DNA of 64,000 nt, taken from assembly GCF_014646255.1 (NCBI RefSeq), contig NZ_BMNC01000016.1, positions 62,001 to 126,000 of the forward strand, read 5' to 3'. The translations under genes and the position numbers were made by a program. The stretch comes from Lentzea pudingi. Its GTDB lineage: Bacteria > Actinomycetota > Actinomycetes > Mycobacteriales > Pseudonocardiaceae. Below are positions 46,011 to 54,837 of the stretch, one piece after another (the stretch's first letter is position 1; the number at the start of each line of letters is the position of its first letter). The notes under the pieces are model-generated. The model searched no databases and was not told where the DNA came from. It worked only from the letters and a program-made list of their open reading frames with translations.

Positions 46011-46702
46011 CGGGCGAGCACCAGGACGGCGTGGGCGACCGCGGGGTCGAGCTCTGCCGTGTTGCCGTTGCCGCCGCGCACCTGGATGACCTTGGCGCCA
46101 CCGAGCGCCTCGACCTCCACGGTGCCGCCCGGCACGACGCCGGCGTCCTTGAGCTCGGCCATGAGGTCCGGGTCGAGCTGGACGTGCTCCGCGATGCGGC
46201 GCACCTCGACGCGGCCACCGCCTCGGCGGGCCACCTCGTCCACGCGCACCAGGTCCGCCTCGGCGGGCGGGGCCGGCTCGCCGTCGCCCAGCTTGTCGAG
46301 GCCGGGGATCGGGTTGCCGTAGGGCGAGGTGGTGGGGTTGCCGAGCAGCTTGATGAGCTTGCGCTCGACAGCCTCGCTCATGACGTGCTCCCAGCGGCAT
46401 GCCTCGCTGTGCACGTGCTCCCACTCGAGCCCGATGATGTCCACGAGGAGGCGCTCGGCGAGCCGGTGCTTGCGCATGACGGCGATCGCGAGGTTGCGGC
46501 CCTGCTCGGTGAGCTCGAGGTGGCGGTCCTCCGCCACGACCACCAGGCCGTCGCGTTCCATGCGGCCGACGGTCTGGCTCACCGTCGGTCCACTTTGGCC
46601 CAGGCGCTCGGCGATGCGGGCGCGCAGAGGCACCACGCCCTCTTCCTCGAGCTCGTAGATCGTGCGGAGATACATCTCCGTGGTGTCGATGAGGTCGTTC
46701 AC
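46007..46702 (-). CDS. ideR: Iron-dependent repressor IdeR/DtxR
   Basis: The iron-sensing repressor of siderophore and iron-uptake genes. The 231-residue protein matches IdeR numbering exactly at the metal sites: Met10, Cys102, Glu105, His106 and the ancillary His79, Glu83, His98. The N-terminal winged helix includes RARIAERLGQSGPTVSQTVGRME, and the C-terminal SH3-like domain begins after about 150. I chose the GTG at 46702 because GGGGAG precedes it. The frame is open far upstream on the same strand, overlapping the rhodanese gene, but without family character. Coupling to galK by a four-base overlap puts galactose genes in the same transcript. Confidence 0.96.
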
Positions 46703-46780
46703 ACCCGCTCCCCTTCGTATGGTGTCGATGGTAGTCGTGCCGGGGGACACAGGTGTCCGCGCGGGTGCAGGATGTGAGCC

Positions 46781-47632
46781 GTGCATCCCTTGATCACTCC
46801 TGAGGCCCTCGCCGACGCGCTGAGTGCGCGTCCGGCCACCGTCGTGCTGGACGTCCGGTGGCGTCTCGGTGGACCACCCGGACGCCAAGACTACGAGGTC
46901 AGCCACGTGCCCGGCGCGGTGTACGTGGATCTGGACACGGAGCTGTCCGCTGCGCCCGGCGCCGGGGGCCGTCATCCGCTGCCGGATCCGGAGCGGTTGC
47001 AGGAGGTGCTGCGCCGTGCCGGGGTGCGCGAGGGTGCCCAGGTCGTGGCGTACGACGCGGGGGACGGGTCGGTCGCCGCGCGGGTGTGGTGGCTGCTGCG
47101 GTGGGCCGGGTTCGCTGAGGTCGCGGTGCTGGACGGCGGGTTCGCCGCGTGGGAGGCCGCCGGGCTGCCGGTGTCCGCGGAGGTGCCGGAGGCGCTGACG
47201 GGTGATGCCGCCGGCGACGTGGTGGTGCGGCCTGGGCAGATGCCCGTGCTTGATGCGGACGAGGCGGCGGCGCTCGCCTCGGAGGGGGTGCTGCTCGACG
47301 CTCGGGCCGCCCCTCGGTACCGCGGGGAGACCGAGCCGGTGGACCCCAAGGCCGGGCACATCCCGGGTGCGCTCAACGCGCCGGCCACCGGGCACGTCGG
47401 AGCGGATGGCCGGTGGCTCGGTCCGCAGGAGTTGGCCGCGCGGTTCGCCGGGCTCGGGGTGTCGGGTGGTGTGGCTGTCGGCGCGTACTGCGGGTCGGGG
47501 GTGACCGCCTCGTCGGTGGTGCTCGCGCTGGAGGTCGCGGGGATCACGTCGGCCGAGAAGCCGGCGGCGTTGTACGCCGGGTCCTGGTCCAACTGGTGTG
47601 CGTTGGACCGGGAGGTCGCCACCGGCGGCTGA
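46781..47632 (+). CDS. Thiosulfate sulfurtransferase (tandem rhodanese)
   Basis: A 283-residue enzyme with two rhodanese domains. The N-terminal one (about 5-125) is inactive, lacking a loop cysteine. The C-terminal one (about 145-280) has the active loop AYCGSGVTAS with the persulfide Cys. Motifs HVPGAVYVDLDTELS and GHIPGALNAP mark the two domains. It moves sulfur from thiosulfate or 3-mercaptopyruvate to acceptors such as cyanide. The start is GTG at 46781. The gene is divergent from ideR with a 78-base gap. Confidence 0.93.
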   Translation: MHPLITPEALADALSARPATVVLDVRWRLGGPPGRQDYEVSHVPGAVYVDLDTELSAAPGAGGRHPLPDPERLQEVLRRAGVREGAQVVAYDAGDGSVAARVWWLLRWAGFAEVAVLDGGFAAWEAAGLPVSAEVPEALTGDAAGDVVVRPGQMPVLDADEAAALASEGVLLDARAAPRYRGETEPVDPKAGHIPGALNAPATGHVGADGRWLGPQELAARFAGLGVSGGVAVGAYCGSGVTASSVVLALEVAGITSAEKPAALYAGSWSNWCALDREVATGG

Positions 47633-47648
47633 TCCGGTCCGGCGGGTG

Positions 47649-48254
47649 TCAGGCGCCGGGGATGCGGTTGAAGCCCTCGGTGGCCAGCTTGAGGGCGATG
47701 CCGCAGGTGTCCAGTTCCTCGATGGCGAGGACGCTCACCGAGAAGGCCGTGGTGATGGCGGTCGGGTCGTCGGTCAGCATGACGGTGACCTGGCAGTCGT
47801 CCTTGGCGGGGCTGACCTGCCACGCGGTGTTGCCACCGATCTCGATCTGCTTCTTCTCGGCCTCCTGGTCCGCCACGTCCGGCACCGTGACCATCTGGGT
47901 GATGACGGCGGACGGGCCGGTGGTGGTGTGGATGCAGCCGCCATCCGCCGAGGACTTGCCGCCGGTGGCCGCCTCGATGTCCGAGGCCTTGAGGACGCCG
48001 CAGGTCTCGAGGCCGGCGGCCTTCTTCTTGGTGGCGATCTTCACGTCGCCCTGTTTCTGGGCGGTGGTGGGGCTGGCCGGCTTGGAGGCCTCGGTGCTGG
48101 TGGGCGGTTTCTTCGAGGTCGTGGTGGGGTCGGCGGGTTCTTGGACCGCGGCAGCGTCTGCTGTCGCGGTGCCCCTGACCTGGTCGGCGCAGCCCGAGAC
48201 GGCGGCGAGGGTCAGGCCCAGTGCGAGGAGGATGGCCGCTGGTCTCAGGTGCAT
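47649..48254 (-). CDS. DUF3558 family lipoprotein
   Basis: A 201-residue lipoprotein with a lipobox signal peptide (LAAVSGC, Cys22) and a Thr/Ser/Pro/Lys-rich linker (about 30-72). The DUF3558 domain (about 78-200) has paired cysteines (LETCGVLKAS, GGCIHTT, KDDCQVTV, DTCGIAL). The family is exported to the outside of the membrane in Pseudonocardiales and mycobacteria; its role is unknown. I chose the ATG at 48254, since the longer frame upstream gives no signal peptide. It ends 16 bases from the convergent rhodanese gene. Confidence 0.9.
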   Translation of the reverse strand: MHLRPAAILLALGLTLAAVSGCADQVRGTATADAAAVQEPADPTTTSKKPPTSTEASKPASPTTAQKQGDVKIATKKKAAGLETCGVLKASDIEAATGGKSSADGGCIHTTTGPSAVITQMVTVPDVADQEAEKKQIEIGGNTAWQVSPAKDDCQVTVMLTDDPTAITTAFSVSVLAIEELDTCGIALKLATEGFNRIPGA

Positions 48255-48315
48255 GTCGCCTCTGACCCCTGTTCGGTGAGATCGGTTCCGGGCCCGCGAC
48301 TGTAGGTTGCTGGGC

Positions 48316-49488
48316 ATGGGTAAGCCAGCCGCTGTTGTCTGGGACAGGTCCTTCCTCGGGTACGACCTCGGTGGCGACCATCCGCTGAATCCGGTCCGGC
48401 TCGACCTGACCGTGCGGCTCGCCACGGCGCTCGGGGTGCTGGACGGCGTGGAACTGCGGGCGCCCGAACCGGCCAGTGACGAAGAGATCGAGCTGGTGCA
48501 CAAGCCCGGGTATCTGAGTGCTGTGCAGGCGGCGCCCACGGCCGGGTGGGACGTCGGGCACGGGCTCGGGACCGCGGACAACCCCGTGTTCGAGCGGATG
48601 CACGAGGCTTCGGCGCTGGTGGTCGGGGGGTCGCTGGCGGCGGCTCGGGCCATTACGTCGGGGGAGGCGGATCGGGCCGTCAACATCGCCGGTGGGTTGC
48701 ACCACGCGATGCCGGACAGTGCGGCGGGGTTCTGCGTCTACAACGACTGTGCGGTGGCCATCGAGTGGTTGTTGCGCAGCGGGGTGGAGCGCATCGCGTA
48801 TGTCGATGTCGACGTGCATCACGGGGACGGGGTGCAAACGGCGTTCTGGGACGACCCGCGGGTGCTGACGATCTCGTTGCACCAGCATCCGATGAGCCTG
48901 TGGCCCGGTACCGGGTGGGCCGGTGAGGTCGGTGGCGCCGGGGCAGAGGGGAGTGCGGTCAACGTGCCGTTGCCCGCCGGGACGCGGGACGGCGGGTGGA
49001 TGCGGGCGTTCCAGGCGACGGTGCCGGCGTTGTTGCGGGCGTTCCGGCCGCAGGTGCTGGTCACGCAGTGCGGTGTCGACACGCACAAGGAGGACCCGCT
49101 CGCGGACCTGTCGTTGAGCGTGGACGGGCATCGGGCGATCTACCAGGCGTTCCGGGACCTGGTCGACGAGCACGGGTACAAGTGGCTCGCGCTCGGTGGC
49201 GGCGGGTACGAGCTGCTCAGGGTGGTGCCGCGGTCGTGGACGCACCTGCTGGCCACCGTGCTGGACCGCGACGTCGACCCGAACCGGCCGTTGCCGGCGG
49301 ACTGGGTCGCCCATGCGACACGGATCGCACCGAACTGGCCTTTGCCCGCGTCCATGACTGATGAGTGCGACGCTGGGTACCAACCGTGGGGTGGGGACGC
49401 GCAGGAGCCGGTCGACAAGGCGATCCGTGAGACCCGGCGTGCGGTCTTCCCGTTGCACGGACTCGATCCCGACGACCCCAGGGACTGA
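48316..49488 (+). CDS. acuC: Protein lysine deacetylase AcuC (histone-deacetylase family)
   Basis: A zinc hydrolase of the class I/II HDAC fold, here 390 residues. It contains GLHHAMPDSAAGFCVYND, the metal/active-site motif DVDVHHGDGVQTAFW (two Asp and His) and the C-terminal LGGGGYELL. In Bacillus AcuC removes acetyl groups from acetyl-CoA synthetase and so switches it on. The start is ATG at 48316; a TTG nine bases earlier is possible. Only five bases separate it from the next gene, a GNAT/acyl-CoA-synthetase protein that is the likely acetylating partner. That makes a writer/eraser operon likely. Confidence 0.93.
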   Translation: MGKPAAVVWDRSFLGYDLGGDHPLNPVRLDLTVRLATALGVLDGVELRAPEPASDEEIELVHKPGYLSAVQAAPTAGWDVGHGLGTADNPVFERMHEASALVVGGSLAAARAITSGEADRAVNIAGGLHHAMPDSAAGFCVYNDCAVAIEWLLRSGVERIAYVDVDVHHGDGVQTAFWDDPRVLTISLHQHPMSLWPGTGWAGEVGGAGAEGSAVNVPLPAGTRDGGWMRAFQATVPALLRAFRPQVLVTQCGVDTHKEDPLADLSLSVDGHRAIYQAFRDLVDEHGYKWLALGGGGYELLRVVPRSWTHLLATVLDRDVDPNRPLPADWVAHATRIAPNWPLPASMTDECDAGYQPWGGDAQEPVDKAIRETRRAVFPLHGLDPDDPRD

Positions 49489-49493
49489 CAGAA

Positions 49494-52148
49494 GTGACGG
49501 ACACCGTCGGAAACACCACGCAAAGGGATCCGTTCGACTTCCCGAGGAGCTGGGAGGCCGACGTCGTCCTGAGCGACGGCGGCACCGTCCACCTGCGCCC
49601 GATCACGCCGGACGACGCCGACGAGCTGCGGGAGTTCCACGGGCGGCTGTCGGAACGGACGCGGTACTTCCGGTACTTCGGGCCGTACCCGCGGATCCCC
49701 CAGCGCGACCTCGAGCGCTTCAGCACCGTCGACCACCAAGACCGGGTCGCGCTCATCGCAGTCCTCGGCGACGAGATCGTCGCGGTCGGCCGGTTCGACC
49801 GGCTCCTCGGCGAGGGGCATCGGGGGGACAGCGCGGAGGTGGCGTTCGTCGTCGAGGACGGGCACCAGGGGCGCGGGCTGGGCAGCATCCTGCTCGAACA
49901 CCTCGCCGCCGCGGCCAGGGAGGTCGGGCTGGCGCGGTTCGAGGCCGAGGTGCTCGCCGAGAACGGGCAGATGGTCCGGGTGTTCCGCGACGCCGGCTAC
50001 CAGGTCAGCAGGGCGTTCGAGGACGGCGTGCTGCACCTGGAGTTCGCGATCGACCCCACGGACGAGTCCGTCGCCGTCGCCAGGGCCCGCGAGCAGGCCG
50101 CCGAGGCCCGCAGCGTGCACAACCTGCTGCACCCTAGGTCGGTGGCGGTCATCGGCGCGTCCACCGACCCGACCAAGATCGGGCACGCGGTCCTCAAGAA
50201 CCTCCTCGAAGCCGACTTCAACGGGCCCGTCTACCCCGTCAACGCCGAGCACCGGGCCGTCCGGGGAGTCCGGGCCTACCCGACCGTGCTCGACATCCCC
50301 GACGACGTCGACCTCGCCGTCGTCGCCGTGCCCGCGGCCAGCGTCGACGAGGTCATGGACGGGTGCCTCGCCAAGGGTGTGAAGGCGCTCGTCGTCGTCA
50401 GCTCGGGCTACGGCGAGACGGGACCTGACGGGCTGTCGGCCGAACGCAGACTCGCGGCGGAGGCGAGAGCGCACGGCATGCGCGTCGTCGGTCCCAACGC
50501 ACTGGGCGTGCTCAACCTCGACCCGAAGGTCCGCCTCAACGCGAGCCTCGCCCCCAAGCTGCCGCAACGGGGCCGTGCGGGCTTCTTCTGCCAGTCCGGC
50601 GCCCTCGGCACGGCCATCCTCGCCAACGCGGCCGGCTGGGGCCTCGGCCTGTCCACGTTCGTCTCGGCCGGCAACCGCGCCGACGTCTCCGGCAACGACA
50701 TGCTGCAGTACTGGGAGACCGACCCGGCCACGGACGTCGTCCTGCTCTACCTGGAGTCTTTCGGCAACCCGCGCAAGTTCGCGCGGCTCGCGAGAAGGCT
50801 CGGCCGCACCAAGCCCATCGTCGCCGTGAAGTCCGGCCGCCACGCCGTCGTCCCCGGCCTCGCCGCCACCGGCGCGAAGGTCGACGAGGCGAGCGTCCAG
50901 GCCCTGTTCGAGCAGGCCGGGGTGATCCGGGTCGACTCGCTGGCCCAGTTGTTCGACACCGCGCTCCTGCTCGCCCACCAGCCGCTGCCCCAGGGCAAGC
51001 GCGTCGCGGTCGTCGGCAACTCCACCGCGATCGGCCTGCTCGCCGCCGACACCCTGCTGGCCCAGGACCTGGACCTCGCGTGCGACCCCGTGGACGTCGG
51101 CGCCCAGGCCACCCCGGAGGAGTTCGCGAAGGCCGTCCAGCAGGCCTTGGACCGCGACGACACCGACGCCCTCGTCGTCGTGTTCGTGCCTCCGATCGCG
51201 GTCCCCGGCGCCGCGTACGCCCGCGCGCTCAAGGAGGGCGCGCACCGCACGAAACCGATCGTCTCCACGTTCCTCGCGGTCGAGGGCATCCCGGACGAGC
51301 TGAAGATGCCCGGGAAGGGCTCCATTCCCAGCTACGCCAGTCCCGAACGCGCTGTGCTCGCCCTGGCCCGCGCCGTCCGCTACGCCCGCTGGCGCGCCGC
51401 TGCGAAGGGCACCTTCGTGCGGCCGGAGGGCATCGACCTCGACCGGGCGAGGTCCATTGTGGACAACGTGGCGAGCGAGGTCCGCCTCGACGACCGCTCG
51501 GCCGTCGAACTGCTGGAGTGCTACGGCATCGACGTCGTCCCGTTCCGCATCGCCCACAGTGCGGAGGAGGCCGTCGAGGCGGCGGACGAACTCGGCTACC
51601 CCGTCGCGATGAAGGCCACCAGCGAACGCCTGCGCCACCGCACCGACCTCGTCGGCGTCCGCCTCGACATCGCCCAGCGCGAATCGGTCAAGGCCGCCTA
51701 CCACGACCTCGCCGCGCTCTCCGGCAAACCGGGCGTGTACGTGCAACGCATGGCGCCCAAGGGAGTCAGCTGCGTGCTGGGCCTGCAGGACGACCCGAGC
51801 TTCGGCACGCTGGTCTGGTTCGGACTGTCGGGACTCGTCAGCGACCTCCTCGGCGACCGGGCCTACCGGGCGGTACCCCTCACCGACACCGACGCGGCGG
51901 AACTCGTTGCCGCGCCGAAAGCGGCGCCCCTGCTCACCGGATACCGGGGCGACGAACCTGCGGACCTGAAAGCACTTCAGGAACTGGTACTCCGTTTGGC
52001 GGCACTGGCCGAGGACCTTCCGGAGGTGCGCTCGCTCAAGCTCGAACCCGTTCTTGCTTCTGCCGCAGGGGCTTTCGTGAGCAGCGCCCGCATCGTCATC
52101 GGCCCGCCTCCGTCCCTGCACGACGCCGGTCCACGCCGTCTGCGGTGA
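49494..52148 (+). CDS. GNAT acetyltransferase fused to ADP-forming acyl-CoA synthetase-like domains (Pat type)
   Basis: An 884-residue protein. The N-terminal GNAT domain (about 15-190) has the acetyl-CoA loop QGRGLGSILLEHL and GYQVSRAFE. A CoA-binding Rossmann domain follows (about 208-330; SVAVIGASTDPTKIGHAVL), then succinyl-CoA-ligase-like domains (about 345-490) and an ATP-grasp domain (about 650-880). It is the architecture of Pat-type protein lysine acetyltransferases that inactivate acetyl-CoA synthetase. The GNAT part comes first, the reverse of Salmonella Pat, as reported for some Streptomyces Pat. The synthetase half is probably regulatory. The GTG start at 49494 comes five bases after acuC, its probable antagonist. 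Confidence 0.88.
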   Translation: MTDTVGNTTQRDPFDFPRSWEADVVLSDGGTVHLRPITPDDADELREFHGRLSERTRYFRYFGPYPRIPQRDLERFSTVDHQDRVALIAVLGDEIVAVGRFDRLLGEGHRGDSAEVAFVVEDGHQGRGLGSILLEHLAAAAREVGLARFEAEVLAENGQMVRVFRDAGYQVSRAFEDGVLHLEFAIDPTDESVAVARAREQAAEARSVHNLLHPRSVAVIGASTDPTKIGHAVLKNLLEADFNGPVYPVNAEHRAVRGVRAYPTVLDIPDDVDLAVVAVPAASVDEVMDGCLAKGVKALVVVSSGYGETGPDGLSAERRLAAEARAHGMRVVGPNALGVLNLDPKVRLNASLAPKLPQRGRAGFFCQSGALGTAILANAAGWGLGLSTFVSAGNRADVSGNDMLQYWETDPATDVVLLYLESFGNPRKFARLARRLGRTKPIVAVKSGRHAVVPGLAATGAKVDEASVQALFEQAGVIRVDSLAQLFDTALLLAHQPLPQGKRVAVVGNSTAIGLLAADTLLAQDLDLACDPVDVGAQATPEEFAKAVQQALDRDDTDALVVVFVPPIAVPGAAYARALKEGAHRTKPIVSTFLAVEGIPDELKMPGKGSIPSYASPERAVLALARAVRYARWRAAAKGTFVRPEGIDLDRARSIVDNVASEVRLDDRSAVELLECYGIDVVPFRIAHSAEEAVEAADELGYPVAMKATSERLRHRTDLVGVRLDIAQRESVKAAYHDLAALSGKPGVYVQRMAPKGVSCVLGLQDDPSFGTLVWFGLSGLVSDLLGDRAYRAVPLTDTDAAELVAAPKAAPLLTGYRGDEPADLKALQELVLRLAALAEDLPEVRSLKLEPVLASAAGAFVSSARIVIGPPPSLHDAGPRRLR

Positions 52149-52322
52149 CCGCCGGACTGGTGAGTTACCGCAACGATTCCGATGTTTCATTCGCGTAGAA
52201 GTATGGACATGCGTCCTTTCGCCGCTTAGGTTTCCGGCATCACCGGGCATCGCCGACCATCATGGGCAGGCGCATGCCCGTGGAATAACGCTGTGGTGGA
52301 TGACCGCTGTAAGAGGGACTGA

Positions 52323-53156
52323 ATGACGCCGAGAGCACTTCTCCGCCTGGTCGCGGCAACATGTGCGGCCGTGCTCCTGCTCGCCTCGTGTGCGGGTGGC
52401 GGCGGGTCGGGCATGGCAGCCAAGGTCAGTTCGAGCGACCGCATGGTCATCGCCGTGTCGTACGACCAGCCGGGACTGTCCGTGCGCAGGCTCGACGGCA
52501 GCTACCGCGGGTTCGACGTCGACGTCGCCAAGTACATCGCGAACGAACTGGGCATCGCCGAGCAGGACATCACCTGGAAGGAAGCGCAGCCGGGCAACCG
52601 GGAGACGCTCCTGACCAGCGGTGAGGCCGACATGGTCGTCTCCACCTACTCGATCACGGACAAGCGCAAGCAGATCGTCGACTTCGTCGGCCCGTACTTC
52701 GTCGCCGGCCAGGACCTGCTGGTGCGCATGAACGAGAGCCGCATCGACGGCCCGAAGTCGCTCAACGCCAACCTTCGCCTGTGCTCCACCGCCGGCTCCA
52801 CGTCCGCCGAGTACGTCCGCGACCAGTTCGCGAAGGACGTGAAGATGGTCGAGTACGCCAAGTTCAGCGACTGCGTCACGGCGCTGCTCGCGGAGAACGT
52901 CGACGCCGTCACCACCGACGACGTGCTGCTCGCGGGGTACGCCGCCCAGAACCCCGAACTGCTGCGGGTCGTCGGCGACCCGTTCAGCAAGGAGGAGTAC
53001 GGCGTCGGCCTGCACCGCGACGACCCGGGCAGCAAGGCCAAGGTCCAGGCCGCGATGCAGAAGATGATCGACACGGGCGCCTGGCGCAAGTCGCTGGAGC
53101 AGAACATCGGATCTTCCGGCTACAAGATCCCCGACCCGCCGAAGCTGGCCCCGTGA
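52323..53156 (+). CDS. Glutamate-type ABC transporter binding lipoprotein
   Basis: A 277-residue family-3 solute-binding lipoprotein. The signal peptide ends at the lipobox LLASC (Cys23), and the ligand domain follows. RRLDGSYRGFDVDVAKYIANELG and STYSITDKRKQIVDFVGPYF are typical of polar amino-acid (GluB-like) proteins. GAGGGA stands seven bases before the ATG. No permease or ATPase genes follow; instead a GntR regulator starts 31 bases later. The partner permease must be elsewhere, or the protein may serve a sensor. Confidence 0.9.
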   Translation: MTPRALLRLVAATCAAVLLLASCAGGGGSGMAAKVSSSDRMVIAVSYDQPGLSVRRLDGSYRGFDVDVAKYIANELGIAEQDITWKEAQPGNRETLLTSGEADMVVSTYSITDKRKQIVDFVGPYFVAGQDLLVRMNESRIDGPKSLNANLRLCSTAGSTSAEYVRDQFAKDVKMVEYAKFSDCVTALLAENVDAVTTDDVLLAGYAAQNPELLRVVGDPFSKEEYGVGLHRDDPGSKAKVQAAMQKMIDTGAWRKSLEQNIGSSGYKIPDPPKLAP

Positions 53157-53187
53157 TCACACGCGGCGTGACGTAGGCTCACGCCAC

Positions 53188-53955
53188 GTGAACCGCGTCC
53201 CGCCGCACCGCGCTGATCGACCCGTTCGCGCGGGCATCCCAGAACACGGCCGAGTCCCGCGCTACTACGCGGTCAAGGCCGAGCTGTTCGACCTGGTCGA
53301 GAACCTCGGCGAAGGCACCGTCCTGCCGTCCGAACGCGAACTCGCCGAACGGTTCTCCGTGTCGCGCGTCACGCTCCGCCAGGCCGTCAGCGAGCTCGTG
53401 CTCGAAGGCAAGCTCCTCCGTCGCCAGGGCAGCGGCACGTTCGTCGCCCCGCCGAAGCTCGTCCAGCCGTTGTCGCTGGTCAGCTACACCGAGGGCATGC
53501 GAAGGCAGGGCGTCGAGCCGAACCGCACGGTGATCACGGTCGAGGAGCTCGGCGCCGACGAGGGCCTGGCCCGCGACCTGGTGCTCGAACCCGGCGACCC
53601 GATCGTGCACCTCGAACGCGTCCTGCTCGCCGACGACGAACGCATCGGTCTCGAGTCGACGTACCTGAGCCTCGGCCGCTTCCCGGACCTGCTGGAGAAG
53701 CTCGACCCCGCCGGATCGCTCTACGCGTGCCTCACCGAACGTCTCGGCGTGCGTTTCGCCGAGGCCGAGGAGCGCGTCGAGACGGTGCTCGCCACGCCGC
53801 GCGAGGCGTTGCTGATCGGCACGAACCCGGCACTGCCCATGCTGTTGCTGCACCGCGTCTCCTACGACGTCGACGGGCACCCGATCGAACGCGCCCGGTC
53901 GCTCTACCGGGGTGATCGGTTCAGCTTCGTCGCGAGGCTGCACGCCGACCGCTGA
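53188..53955 (+). CDS. GntR/HutC family transcriptional regulator
   Basis: A 255-residue regulator with an N-terminal winged helix (about 25-95; VLPSERELAERFSVSRVTLRQAV then GSGTFVAPP). A UTRA ligand domain follows (about 105-250), containing HLERVLLADDERIGLESTYLS and RVSYDVDGHPIERARSLY. This is the layout of DasR-like regulators that sense phosphosugars such as glucosamine-6-phosphate; the ligand here is unknown. The start is GTG at 53188. It follows the binding-protein gene closely and may be in the same transcript. Confidence 0.93.
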   Translation: MNRVPPHRADRPVRAGIPEHGRVPRYYAVKAELFDLVENLGEGTVLPSERELAERFSVSRVTLRQAVSELVLEGKLLRRQGSGTFVAPPKLVQPLSLVSYTEGMRRQGVEPNRTVITVEELGADEGLARDLVLEPGDPIVHLERVLLADDERIGLESTYLSLGRFPDLLEKLDPAGSLYACLTERLGVRFAEAEERVETVLATPREALLIGTNPALPMLLLHRVSYDVDGHPIERARSLYRGDRFSFVARLHADR

Positions 53956-54435
53956 CCCGGTTCGCCCGACGCCGCACTCGTGTCCAAGATGGACGGACGC
54001 ATCGCCTGTCGCCAGCCGGGCTCGCAGATCTGGAAGACACCAAACGATTCCCGGGTCGGAGCAACAGTTCTCCAGCACGCGCAGGGCATTCCTTCGGGCC
54101 CCAACGGACGCGTTCCGCGCGCCTGCGCACTTTGCGTGACTTCCCAGGCGCGTCCGGGAGGCTGACGTTCGGCCGCGCCCGCGCGGGAGGCGCATCCGGC
54201 CGGCAGGCTGGTCGTGGGGCAGATCGTCAAGCCGGACAACGGTTTCCTGGCATCCAGCCACCTCTTCCGCGAGGCAACATGTCCAGCGGGTGAAGTGACT
54301 GCGGGTCACCGAACCTCGTGCGGGGACAGGAAGATACCGCCCGTTCGCACTCGTTTCCCGCCGGAGTCGCGGAGGTACTGTTGTTGGCACGAACTTCAGG
54401 ACGTCCGCAACGGTGCGGTGGAGCGGGGGTGTGCC
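53956..54435. other. 480-bp region without a supportable gene
   Basis: Reading frames here either lack starts or lack the strong third-position G/C bias of neighbouring genes. I see no obvious hairpin terminator, tRNA or operator. The end of the region holds the ribosome binding site (GGGGG, 54424-54428) of the next small gene. Confidence 0.5.
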
Positions 54436-54777
54436 GTGTCCTTCAAGGCGGAGTTCCTCGCAGAGCTCGAGGACTGTCTGCGCGGCTACGGCGCGGTCCC
54501 GGTGAGCAATCCCGATGCGCTGGCGTTGTTCGTCGAGTTCGTGCGAGCCCTTCCGGCGAGCGACCAGAGGCTGCGCTGCCTCGAAGGTGTCGACCAGGGT
54601 TCCGGCTCGTTCTGGAACAACCCCGCGGTGTGGTGGGAGCAGGTGCCGAGGTTCGGCGCGGGACTGCCGCGATGCGGATCGGCGGAGTGCCGCAAGTTGT
54701 TGGACGACATGCTGGACGAGGCCATCAGCGACGAGATCGACGTCCTCGAGATGGAGATCCGCGAACTGCCCAGCTGA
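54436..54777 (+). CDS. Hypothetical small acidic protein
   Basis: I do not recognise this 113-residue protein. It is acidic, without a signal peptide or membrane helix, and largely helical: FKAEFLAELEDCLRGYG at the start, DALALFVEFVRALP in the middle, and a very acidic end LLDDMLDEAISDEIDVLEMEI. A Trp-rich middle (SFWNNPAVWWEQVPRF) and two cysteines spaced CGSAEC could bind a metal. GGGGG lies about seven bases before the GTG at 54436, which decides this start over a longer frame back to 54214. Confidence 0.68.
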   Translation: MSFKAEFLAELEDCLRGYGAVPVSNPDALALFVEFVRALPASDQRLRCLEGVDQGSGSFWNNPAVWWEQVPRFGAGLPRCGSAECRKLLDDMLDEAISDEIDVLEMEIRELPS

Positions 54778-54837
54778 TCCGGACACGCCTGCCGGCGCCG
54801 CCACCTGTTACGGCCGCGGCGCCGGGGCTTCCAGCAG

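Noticed and set aside
48316..49488. AcuC as an acetylpolyamine amidohydrolase
   Set aside because: Possible within the HDAC fold, but the direct linkage to a Pat-type acetyltransferase favours a protein deacetylase.
53956..54435. Several short plus- and minus-strand frames
   Set aside because: No credible starts, no ribosome binding sites and no coding-like third-position bias.
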